DNA of 64,000 bases, taken from NCBI RefSeq assembly GCF_004027225.2, contig NC_044297.2:3306047-3370046 (forward strand), given 5' to 3'. Source of the DNA: Strigops habroptila. Lineage: Eukaryota > Chordata > Aves > Psittaciformes > Psittacidae. A program made the position numbers and the translations under genes. The stretch's first letter is position 1; each line of letters starts with the position of its first letter. The notes beneath the pieces were generated by a model, which worked only from the letters and a program-made list of their open reading frames with translations, ran no database searches and was not told the origin of the DNA. Of this stretch, positions 23,085 through 59,095 are shown piece by piece.

Positions 23085-23395
23085 TGCATGAGGATGAGGG
23101 GGCTGGAGCAGCTCTGCTCTGGAGCCAGGCTGAGAGAGCTGGGCTGGGTCAGCCTGGAGAAGAGAAGGCTCCTGAAGGGGAGACCTTAGAGCAGCTCCAG
23201 GGCCTAAAGGGGCTCCAGGAAACCTGGAGAGGGGCTTTGGACAAGGGCCTGTAGGAACAGGACAAGGGGAATGGCTTTACCCTGCCAGAGGGGAGACTGA
23301 GATGAGCTCTGAGGCAGAAGCTCTTCCCTGTGAGGGTGCTGAGGCGCTGGCACAGGGTGCCCCATCCCTGGCACCCAAGCCCAGGCTGGACCGGG
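23085..23395 (+). mobile_element. CR1 fragment abutting the LETM2 promoter
   Basis: CR1 in plus orientation (ggggctggagcagctctgct start, aagctcttccctgtgagggt block) that breaks off without the normal 3' tail, about 25 bp before a GC box of the LETM2 promoter. Confidence 0.88.
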
Positions 23396-23418
23396 CTGTG
23401 GCGGCACCTCGGCTCAAG

Positions 23419-23672
23419 CCCCGCCCACCCCCCGCTCCTATTGGATGCAGGGCCTCAATCCTGCCTTCTGATTGGCTCCCTCCGAACGCGCAGTGCCGCC
23501 GCGCCGTGGCGTGATGGCGATACAGCCATAGAGCGGCTCTCGCCGTGCGGGCAGGGCGCGATGGGGCGCTGCGGGACGACCCGCACTGGGAGCCCCCCGC
23601 ACCGGGAGCCCCCGCCCCGCGGGGGGTGAGGGTCCCTCCGGTGCCCGCGCCCGGCCACTGAGCCCGTTCGCT
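23419..23672 (+). promoter_or_regulatory. LETM2: LETM2 promoter and 5' leader
   Basis: GC box ccccgccc at 23419-23426 and two inverted CCAAT boxes (ATTGG) at 23440-23444 and 23471-23475, 31 bp apart, a spacing typical of NF-Y promoters. CpG-rich. Two short upstream ORFs (23514-23531 and 23561-23629) precede the ATG if transcription starts before them. No TATA box. Confidence 0.7.
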
Positions 23673-30356
<6,684 letters not shown>

Positions 30357-31585
30357 CCTGGAGCCAGTGAGGACTGTGTGACACTGGGAGAGAAGAACTG
30401 TCACCTCAGCCCTTCTTCAGAAGGAAAGAGGGATTTTCCCAGAGGATACACACCCAAAAAGGTGGCAGCAGCCCTCGGGAGCCTCCCTGTCTGCTCCAAG
30501 CTTACTAGCACTTGGCCATGTTAACGCTACCTGGATGGCACTGGCTCCTCTGTTGTGATGGATCCCACTCCCCTTCTCCCAGTTTAACTTATGGTATAAA
30601 TGTTAATAGTGGTGCACTGTCCGTGCTATTACTGCAGGGGGGGGTGTTTGTGCTCTTAAACCTCAGGAAAGGCAACTCTTCATTGCATTAAAGCCCAAAA
30701 TGAGCTGTTCTGGAGCTCCACTAAAGCCTGTTGTACAGTTTGAGACCCTCTGCAGGAGCATCCCCCCATCCCCAGGGCCTGCAGCTTGTCCTGCTGCTGC
30801 AGCTTTCCAAGCTCTTGATCCTAGTTAGCATGGATTAACCAGTAACTAGTGCACAGAGTGGCCCGTGTAACTGTTGTGTTTCACTGTCCCACGTGTACCA
30901 AGGTGAATAACTGCAGCAGAGGGAGGCCAGCACGCTCCTCAGTGCTGAATTTAACTCTTCAGGAAGACCTAAGGACTTGCTGGACAAGAGCAGGGCTGTG
31001 AAGAGGACAACTTCCATTGCAGGAGCAAGCCTGATGTAACCTTCATCAAGCCAATTAAACCCTATCAGGCTCAGCACTGCACATCAGTGTGCTCAGACTT
31101 CCTGTGCTGCACAAAGTGATGCTTCACACACTCTGATGTTGACTGATTCTGGAAGCCTCTGTAGGAGGATGCTGAGAAGCTGGGTTTAGCATTTGTTAAG
31201 TATTTTTTACTTTGTCCTATGTCAATCTTCCAAAATGACTCACATGATGGGTTTGAAACGTGTATTTATACTCATTGTCAACGTAAAACTGGTGCTAAGC
31301 AGAATGAAATGTCTCTTGTAGAGGTCAGACAGCCCTTAGAACAATCCAACTCAACAAAAGCCTGGCATCTCAAGGTTGATGAAGTGCTATCAGCACTTCA
31401 AACACACGACTCCAGGCTCCTCCTCCAGGTTCCTACTCATAGGAATGCCGTGTTCTCCGTTCTGTCCCTGCACACCCTGCCTTGGCACAGCTCAGGGATG
31501 CAGCACGGAGTATTGGTGTGTAACTGGGGGATAGTAAATAAGAACTAATGTTACTTCAATAAACTAACCCCATTCCTCAAGTGTC
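30357..31585 (+). other. LETM2: LETM2 3' UTR
   Basis: About 1.2 kb without repeats. A possible early ATTAAA lies near 30686; the main signal is at 31558-31563. Confidence 0.7.
31558..31563 (+). terminator. LETM2: LETM2 polyadenylation signal AATAAA
   Basis: AATAAA followed within 40 nt by a GU-rich stretch (gcgtggtgtgggtg), the usual downstream element. Confidence 0.7.
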
Positions 31586-34500
31586 ACTCCTGCCTCTGCG
31601 TGGTGTGGGTGAGGCGATGCTGGTGGCTACTCATGGTTAACCCAAGTCTTATCTCCTCCATAACTGATGGTTGCTGTCAGAACAGAGCTGTGACCTGCCA
31701 TCTACAGAGCCTGCTTCATCTGGGAAAGCATTTCACCCCCTAAAGAGCCAAGTACAACCCTTGCTCGGTACAAGGTCCCCCTGGGGTTGAGCACTGAGAT
31801 GGGTGTGCAGAAGGATGTGGGTAACAGCCATATCATGGCTAAAGCGTGTGAAGGGGGAGATGGAACTGCTGAGCTCAAAAGCCAGGGGAAGGTCTGCCTG
31901 TTGTAAAGCACTAACCGGGCTGGCACCGTGTCCGAGCAAGACGGGAGGGATGTCAGTCCTGTCCATCGGGTGAGCAAGCTCGGAGTAACCGCAGTTACGC
32001 CAGTGCCGCTTCTCACCAGTAGATCGCAGCATCATCCAGTTCTTGCACTGACAAGCCCCAAAATGGAGTGAATCCACCTCGTTGGGGAGCTCCCAACAAG
32101 GGGCAGCCGGGGCCGACCAAACACCTGCAAAAGCCCCTATAAATACCTGCAAAACCTTGCACATCCCACGTGTCCATGTAGCCCTTGAGATTTAAGCCAG
32201 GACCCTGCTTCCAGGTCCAAGTGACACCCAAAGGCCAGCATTAAACCCACCCAGAGCTTGTAAAGATGAGTCGTTCTCCTAATTGCACCCAGGTCTCACT
32301 GCTCCCGGTGCCCATGCGCAGCATCCCTCCAGCAACACATGTAGGAGGTGTGTTGGGAACCCTCACTCAGTTAAAGAGCTGGCTGCAAGCCCTGGAACAA
32401 CAGAGCAGCATATGGAGAGCCTGGTCCTCACACGCAACACCCCAGCATCTGCCTCAAGCGGGGCTGAGAGCTTGTTTTGATTTCCAGGGGCAGTTGGGAG
32501 CCGCAGGAGGGAGCGTTCCCTGTTCCCTCCCAGCTCCCGGCACCCATCACAGCTGAGGAATTCCGAGTTCCCGGAATCAGCCATTCATTAGTGCTGTGTA
32601 ATGAAGTGTTCTCAGCACCAACCACACTTCAAAGCTTCTCTCCGTGCCTGCAGCGGCCGAGCTTCAAAGCTCAGACACTGGTCTTGCATCCAGACCTGCT
32701 ACAAACAGCAGCAAAACCAACCCACCGGCCCCGTGCTCTGCAGCAGGAGATGCTGCTCCTGCCCCAGCCCCTAATGAGTGGTCAGTGGGGCACAGAAACA
32801 TTCCCAAGGTGCCCACACATCCATGAGCACCATTGCTGCCCCATTGCTGCTCCTGCAGCCTGCCCAAGGGAAGCATCAGAGCCCTGTCCTGCCCCAAGCC
32901 CCCCACACAAGCCCCTGTGCAGGCACCACCAGCACACAGACCCATTTCCTCTGCTCCAGCAGCTCACCAAGCCCATCACCACTGTGCTTGCAGCAGGATG
33001 AGCCTACCTGATGCATTGAGTGATGACGGGGACCCGCTGGACAGCATCAATGGGCTCATCTTCCTCTGCTTTAATACCACAGGCTGGTTGTGGCAGCAGC
33101 TGAGCAGGATCAGACCATCAGCTTCCCAGGGTAAACAATCAGGGACAGGCTTGGGAAAGCTGGTTTTGAATGGGACAAACCCTCTCTGCAAACCAGGGGA
33201 GGTTTGAGCCCATTGGGTACAGCAGGGAACAATCACTGCAGCAGCACCCAGGCAGCGTCAGCCCATATGGGGGGACAGGAGCACAGGACAGGGGCACAGG
33301 GATTGCTCCTGGAGCTGCAGAACCAACACTGGCCTGTTTGCAAGGGCCATGCACTGAGTTCCTCCACAGCAGGAACACGAGTGAACAGCAGCAGCTCCAG
33401 AGAAGCCCTTTTGCTGCCAACAGGAGCACAAGAGAAAACCCCTTGCAGGGGAGCAGGGATGCTCCTTTCTGGGGGTGTCCCATATGGGTGGGAGTCAGGA
33501 TTTACATCCAGAGGCAGGATCCTGGCTTAAATCCATAGGGATTCATCAAAGCCAGGGAAGAACAAGCTGTGTCAGCACCAAAAGCCCCCTCCCAGGGCTG
33601 TGACAGGCTCAAAGGAGGAGGATGCTGGCGGGTGTCCCGGTGGGATGAAGGGGTGATCTCAGGGTGAGCTATGGTGCTCCATGAGCCCCATCCATGCTGG
33701 CGCGTGCGCAAGGAGTCGCTTCGTGTCTGTTTTCCTCCTGTGTTTCCCATTTAGAAGGATCTGGAAGCCAGGGAATGCCGTTCCCTGGTTGTCCTGCGCC
33801 GCACGGCTCAGTTGCCAGCTTCGGTGCTGAGCCTGCAAGCAAGCACCAGTGGGGAACCGGGCACTGCATGAACCCACAGCAGCCACTTCCACATCCCTGA
33901 ACAAGCCCATTTCCAGACCAAAACCCCCTGCAAGCCCTGGTGGGTTGTTGGCTTTCTATAGGGATGGGGCTCAACCTGCTCCCCCCAGCACACAGCCAGC
34001 CCTGGGCTGGGAAAGACACGTCCTTCCCGCATGGATTTGTGCTATAAGGCTGCAGAGGGCACCCCTGGTCCCACCAGCCCATCACTGGGCACCTGTGGGT
34101 GCTGCAGCCCCAGCCCTGGCTCTTCTCGGAGACCCCAGGGACTTCCTGGGACCCCCAACCCTATGGAAGGGAGGGTTTTGCTGCATGACCCCGGTGACTG
34201 GTGGCCCATAAGTGACTGGATTCTGCTCTGCAGCACCGGGCACACGAACCGCTGCACAGATCCAAGGCCGTGTGTGTGCTTTGGCGTGGGGAGACCTTTT
34301 CCAGCCGCGCCGGTGCCAAACACCTTCCAGCCCTCCCCTCGGCTTCCAGAGCCAGCTCCTTGCTGCTTTATCCTTCCCTTGGGGCATCCCGGTGTTATCC
34401 CTGCTCCCGGGCTTTGTGGCACCCATTCCTGCTGCCGTCCCGCTGGGGGAGGCTGTGCCAGGGCAGAGGCTTTGCCCTGGACACGGTGGGATTTCTGCTG

Positions 34501-36535
34501 GATGCTGGTTGGAAATGTCTCCTGTGGCACAGCGAGCCCCGGCCCTTGCGTCAGCCTCTTCCCTACAAAGATGCACCGCTCAGCACTTTATAGGAGATTA
34601 ATATTCAGGGGGAAAAGCACTGATTTAGTGAGGCCCAAGCACAACAAAGGCTGAGATTTACAGCCTCCTGTATCCGAGCTGCATTCCGAGCAGGCTTGCT
34701 GTCTCTGGTATAAATCTGGAACAAAGGAGACAGAGCCTAAAACCAGCCTAAAGTAACAGGGAGCAAAGGCTCGACACCCAGACCTTGCTTGGGGTGTTGG
34801 GGGGCACAGGCAGCAGCATCCAGGGATGGGTCCATCTCTGCTCTAGATGGAGCCCCAAGGGAATGTTGGACACCTTCCACTAGAGCAGGTTGCTCCAAGC
34901 CCCTGTGTCCAACCTGGCCTTGAACACTGCCAGGGATGGGGCAGCCACAGCTTCTCTGGGCACCCTGTGCCAGCGCCTCAGCACCCTCACAGGGAAGAGC
35001 TTCTTCCTTATATCCAACCTGAGCCACGTGCCCCTCTCAGGCTCCCCACTGCAGCTGCGCACATCTGGATGTGGCTCTACTTTGGGGATGGAGCCGGACC
35101 CCTGGGTCCTGCTGGGCACCCCACTGCTGGGTGGGATGTGTGGAGCAAGGGGTTCGCTCCCCATGTACCCCGGGGGCTGTGGGACCCTGTATCAAGGTGG
35201 AGATGCAGAGACAGTTCCATGGCTGGCAAAAGGACAAAGCCCAGCTCAGAGCCTGGGCCGTGGCCAAGAGATTGTCTCGGTCCTGCGGAGCCAGAGGGCT
35301 TTAAAAGGAGAGAAAGAGGAAGGCGAGGAGTGGAAGAGACAAAGGATGCTGCGAGAGCCAAACATGCCATCAGGGGCCGAGCGCTCAGCGGTCACCAATG
35401 CCCTGCCAACGCTAAGGGGGGGTCCTGCAGGCAGCCACTCCAATCCCTCCTTGTTTTGGGGTCATTTCCCAAGGGACCCCATCTCACTCACCTAAGTTCA
35501 CTTGTAGCCGCAGGACCCCTCTGGGCAAGGACCCAGCAGTGCTGGGCGATGGGGATGGCTTTGGTCCTGCAGGTCCTGAGCGGGTTTTGCTCCTGCAGCC
35601 TTGTCCTGGGGTTGCTGCCACTCTTAAGGCTGATGCTCGGGGTCCAGCTCCATGTGGGGCCACCCATGCGATGGGTGCTGACTCCAACTTTGGGGTATCT
35701 CCATCTTGTGGAGTTGCCCCCATCATGATGACGCTGTACCTGGGAGAGCAGCGAGGATCCCCATCTCCCTGCATCCATCCCTGAATCCATCCCTGCAGGG
35801 CTTGTGCTGGCTGAGAGCAGCACAGCATCCCCAGGGTGCTGCAGGAGGTCCTGGAGGGATGCAGGGATGCACCCACTGCCCACCCCATCCCCATGAGCAG
35901 CATCGCTGCAGTTGCTCTGCTTGTGATCCTATTTAACCGCCCTCCTGGTAACCCCAGGAAACGAGCAGGAGATGGTGGCTGCGGCAGTTTCTGGTGCTGT
36001 GAACACGAGCTCCATCTCTCCCTGCCCTGCCAAGTGTGTCCCAGGGGAGCGGTGATTGATGGAGACCCCCAGCCCCGCTCCCTGCGCCTGGTTTCATCCC
36101 AGGCTGTGAATTCAACATAAATCACTTGATTAAAAGCTCTACTTAATTTAGGAGGAGGGGAAGGGGGGGAGGCAGACGCCGCTGATCGATTTAATCTGTG
36201 CAGGGAAACAGCAACAACAAGCAGATGCTTTTAAAAGGACCAGTGAGGCCGATGATGCTGCAGCTGGTTCATCTCAGCCATTTCAGTGCTCGGTGCTTGG
36301 TTGTCCCCAAGGAAGGGACCCACCAAGTGACACTTTCTGGCGCTGTCACCATCACCCCACTTGGTTTTGGTAGCAAAGGGGTAGTTGTTGAATGGGAGGA
36401 TGTTTGAGCTGTTACAAACAGCTCCCACAAGACCAGGCACCATTCCTCGCTACTCCCTCAATGTCCTTTCCCAAAGCAGTCGCTTGGATGAGCTTTAAGC
36501 ACCTGGATTGCACAGGGACAGGGCAGCGGCTGATG
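31586..36535. other. LETM2-FGFR1 intergenic region
   Basis: Between converging 3' ends, about 5 kb. Holds a CR1 fragment at 34866 and AT-richer islands at 34600-34740 and 36100-36240 that could be conserved non-coding sequence. Open frames here have no recognisable protein content. Confidence 0.75.
34866..35028 (-). mobile_element. CR1 internal piece lacking its 3' end
   Basis: 137 bp (34868-35004) read identical to 57891-58027, yet the tail part is missing, so this copy was truncated at both sides. Confidence 0.9.
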
Positions 36536-37869
36536 GGGTCTGGGTTAAAGTCTTTAATAATTACAAGAATTCCAGATTCATTACAGAAGAGTTTACAACA
36601 AATAATATTTCTCCATACAAAGGCAAAATAAACTTTTCAAGTAATAGCGGCCTGGCTCCGGAGTCTCAACGCCGGTGACAGGGAGGGAGGGAAGGGGAGA
36701 GACGAGTCCCCTTCCCTGACCAGGGAAACACCCCAGCGTGTCCTCCCCAGCACCAGCTCCATGGAGCAGAGCTCGGGCAGGATGCGGATGCTCCCGGTAA
36801 GGCACTGGTGGGCATCGCCCGGGGCGGGCTGGACCAATGCCTTGGGGTCCGGCATGATCCCAGCCCCCTGCTCCTTCCCATGGGAGCCAATGGCTGGGGC
36901 AGGGGGTGCAGCCCCATCCCCGGCACCATCCCAACCCCTCGCTGGCACTGCCAAACCCCTGCGGCACAACCACACCACGCACCAATATGGTGCCATGGGC
37001 GCCGGTGCCACGGGGTGCAGGAGGGCCAGGGAAGGGGCAGGCACATCATGACAACGTATTCCCAAAAGGCATCGACGTTATTATTACTGTTTAATACAAC
37101 CCCATATAAAACTGAAGCAGCAGCAGCAATTCATACCGAGGGACCTAAACTGAAATAGGTTTAGAACATAATTTAAAAAAATAAAAACAGCAAAAGTAGC
37201 AAAATATATGGACTTTTTTTTTCTTTTATGTTGTTTTTATAGCAACTGATCCCTACCAGCCACTAGTACCTTCCTACCCGCCTGGTATATCTCTGGTAAC
37301 AACCCTTTTAAAAAGACATGTAAATATATATTCATATTTATACATATTTGTCGTTATGTACACAGGAGTTTCGTCTTTAGCACTGGGGGGGGGGGTTTCG
37401 GCTGCCTCTGAGCAATGCACCCGCTGCAGCTCCCGATCCCGACGTGCCGGGGGTTTGGAGAGCAAATCCCATCGGTGCTCACGCTGCTGAGCTGCAGGAT
37501 CAGCCCCTTGCACAGCCACAGGAAGCCGGCGCTGGGCCCGGCTTAGCTCCAAGTCATGGATAATCCCGGCTTTCCGAGCCCATCCCGGGATGGGTGGTTG
37601 GCTCCCTGGCCGGGCACTGCCCACAGGAGAGGATTCCGGCTTAACCAAGTGGAAATATCCAAGCACAGGCTGGATGGCAGAGGTTTGGAAAGAGAAAAGG
37701 AACAGCAGAAGGAAACCTTTGGGCTGCAGGGAGCTCCCGGCACAAGACGTGGATGGTTTTGGTTATGTGAGATGCTCCGGTTGTGTCTCTGAACCCCTTC
37801 TGCAATAGCTCAAGCAGGAGCGGGCAGCCCGTGGCACGGTGTGGCAGTCCCTGGTGGCAGTGCCACCCC
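36536..37869 (-). other. FGFR1: FGFR1 3' UTR
   Basis: Follows the stop codon at 37870. Contains an AT-rich stretch near 37180-37350 with A/U-rich elements, and a G11 run at 37385-37395 (C11 in the mRNA). Ends near the ATTAAA signal. Confidence 0.75.
36553..36558 (-). terminator. FGFR1: FGFR1 polyadenylation signal ATTAAA
   Basis: Reads ATTAAA on the minus strand (TTTAAT on plus), downstream of an A/U-rich UTR. The cleavage site is inferred to be near 36535. Confidence 0.6.
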
Positions 37870-56098
<18,229 letters not shown>

Positions 56099-57837
56099 CC
56101 CACTGCTGCGGCTACTGCTCGGCGACTGGGCTCCGCAACTCCCACTCCATGGGGACCCCGGGCTGGCCCCGGGCGGGCGCGGGGGGGTCTCCGCCGGGCC
56201 GTCAGCCCCTCCGAGCTGTGAATGAGGAGAGCAGAGTGAGGGCAGGGTGAGACACAGCCCCGCATCCCACCGCCCAGCCCCTCCGTGCTCCCCATTGCCG
56301 GTGATGCTCCTGGAGCATCCATCCCAGCCAGCGGGATGTGCCACGGAGCATCCCAGACCCTGCGGTGCTGCCTGGCAGGGTCATGTTCTCCTGCATAAAA
56401 GCACTGATATACATTGAGAATAAAAGCGCTGGTGAAGCACAATTGGGTGCAGGGGAACTTCCCAGAATAGTGGGAGACATTTTCCTGTTGAAGAAAAGGA
56501 GATTTCTGCTCCCCAATTCCTGCACTTGTTCGTGCCAAGAAAAGGAATTCCCACATTGATCAAAATGACTCCAAGTCTTTGACCCAAGCCAGCTCATCGT
56601 GGCAGCTCCCAGAAACGTCTTTAGTTTTCTCTAATCATGCTCAGATGGAAAATGAGCTTCAAATCTCAACAGGTTTTGGACAGGAGAAACGTTCCTATGG
56701 GGCTCTGAAAGGCCGCTTCTCCCCTGCGCAAGCAGACCTCTGGCCTCTGCCCCTTGCTTCCACAGCATCTTCTGCCCCAAATGACCCAGGACCAGCAGCA
56801 CCACGCTCCAACCCAAGGCTTCACTGCAGCAAATCCTGCATATCCACACCAAAACCTGACCGTGTCCATGCCACAGATGGACACAGATCCCGCTGCCAAC
56901 CCCCATAGGATCTCTAGGGCATTCCCTATGGAAGCACTTCCCGGAGCTGAAGGGGTTACCAGCGCTCGCCTCCGCACGCAGATCTCCTTCCACCGACAGC
57001 TGTGTTCCCAGTGTTTGGGGAGAAATCCCGGCTTCCAGGGCCAGCGCTGCAACTCGCTCTCATCCCTGCCAGCTCTCATGCCGGGCTCTCCAACCCACCC
57101 ATCCCCTCGGACCCCGTCCCCTGCTCCGGGCATGGAGGCATCAGAGCCAGGATCAGGCACAGGGAGCCCCAGCGGAGCCCAATCCTGGCTATAGGAACAT
57201 GCCCTCCATAGCCTTTATCCCTCCTTCCCACCACGCCAGGAGCATGGAGCTCTGCCAGAACACGTTCGAGGGGGAGCCAAAGCTGATGCCGGAGCCCAGC
57301 CGGCCCCGGCCAACTGCTCCCAGCAGCGCGGAGCCGTGTTCCACCCCCAACACATCTGCGGCTGCAGGAGCCTGGGATGGAGATCCCGGTGCTCCTGCTC
57401 CCGCTGGGCTTTGCCGGCGAGATCCCTGCCCAGCTCATTGCACAACCCAAAGCTGGGGTGCTGCTGGTGGTGGATGCTCCAGGAGAACACAACATCCAGG
57501 GTGTGGATGGGATGATACTATCCCAAAACCCCTCTCCAGTGACCAGAGCGCATCCCTGGGGTGCAGCCGTACCCCCGCAGCCCGATCCGAGCATCCCAAG
57601 CTCACCCGGTCCCTGTCCCTCGTGCTCCCAGAGCTGTTCCCAACCTGCCGTGGGAACAAGCGCTTCCTCTGGCCGTCGCAAGCACGGACTGTTCAAACAG
57701 TGAGTAACAATGGTAGTGAGTAATAAGCCGCTACTCATCCTCCCCACGCACAGAGCTGCGGCAACCGCCTCTCCTGCTCCAGCGAGACCCTGCGCTCCCC
57801 TTGCTCAGAGCACTGGCTTTTCCCTGGGGATCACAGG

Positions 57838-58175
57838 GACATTGGAAGGGACCTTAAAGCTCGTCCAGTTCCAACCCCTGCCATGGGCAGGGACACCTTC
57901 CACTAGAGCAGGTTGCTCCAAGCCCCTGTGTCCAACCTGGCCTTGAACACTGCCAGGGATGGGGCAGCCACAGCTTCTCTGGGCACCCTGTGCCAGCGCC
58001 TCAGCACCCTCACAGGGAAGAGCTTCTGCCTCAGAGCTCATCTCAGTCTCCCCTCTGGCAGGTTAAAGCCATTCCCCTTGGCCTGCCCCTACAGGCCCTT
58101 GTCCAAAGCCCCTCTCCAGGTTTTCTGCAGCCCCTTTAGGCACTGGAGCTGCTCTATGGTCTCGCTGGAGCCTTC
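57838..58175 (-). mobile_element. CR1 copy, young subfamily
   Basis: About 340 bp starting ggaccttaaagctcgtccag. Shares an identical 137-bp block with the 34.9 kb copy. The terminal tail is reduced. Confidence 0.93.
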
Positions 58176-58599
58176 TCTTGGGCTCCCATTTAAGATCAGA
58201 TGCTGCCCAGGGAGCTCAGGACTCCCTTCAGCCGCAGAAAACCCATTCGGGGGGCAGGTTTGGGGGCTCTGGCCACCTCTTCCCTGCCCCAAACACTCTG
58301 GCTGGGAAATAATGACACAAGCAATGAGACAGGGAAAGCAGCACCCAGCAAACCCCAGCGTTATCTCCAAGTGCCAGCGCACTGGAGGAGTTATTGAATG
58401 TGACCAGTTTATCAGGGTTTGGAAGAGGGAGGTGGAATTCTTCAAGGGGCGGGGGGGGGGGGTGGATATAAAAAGAAAAAGAACCAGGCTTTGGTATTTG
58501 TGGCAATTATGTTCTGTCTCTAAGTGGTTGTGTTTATCGACAGCACATGCTCCCCGGAACATGCCCTAATGCGGAGCGTCTGCGTGGGCCTCCGAGGGG

Positions 58600-58650
58600 A
58601 GGGATGGAGGGATGGAGGGAGGGAGGGATGGAGGGATGGAGGGAAGGAGC
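58600..58650. repeat. Short GGATGGAGG tandem repeat
   Basis: Repeats of gggatggagggatggaggga, about 50 bp. Confidence 0.9.
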
Positions 58651-58971
58651 CCAGCGCCTCCAGAAGCAGCAGTTCCTGACCAATGAGTCAGTGCTGGCTC
58701 GGCGCACAGCAAAGCCCTTCTCCAGATCCACCTCGGAGCGGGTGCCTTCCAGCTGATTCAGGGGCTCGACAGCAGCATATTTCCATGGCGTATGGATCGC
58801 TGGCAGCAACGAGCTGCCCCATGTCTGGGAGAGTCACTGGGAGGGAGGGAAGGATGCGAGCCAAGAGCCAGCGCTTGACCGGTGCTCAGCTTCCCAGGAC
58901 AGAAAGGAGGCGGCTATGGCTTTGCTAGCAGGCAGACAGGGACGCATCCTGCACACCAAGCACCCTGGGAC

Positions 58972-59095
58972 ATAGAATCATAGTTTGGGTTGGAAAGGAC
59001 CTTAAGATCATCCAGTTCCTGGATGGGCAGGGACACCTCACACTAGACCATGTCACCCAAGACTCCATCCAACCTGGCCTGGACATCCCAACATC
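58972..59095 (-). mobile_element. CR1 3' fragment
   Basis: Begins atagaatcatagtttgggtt, then the CR1 end with an internal deletion of about 12 bp after atccagttcc. Confidence 0.87.

Larger units (their letters stand above)
22301..23400. other. NSD3-LETM2 divergent intergenic segment
   Basis: The two genes are transcribed away from each other from starts about 1.2 kb apart. The segment has the NSD3 ACTACA-type elements at its left edge, unique sequence to about 23080, and a CR1 copy ending next to the LETM2 promoter. Confidence 0.75.
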
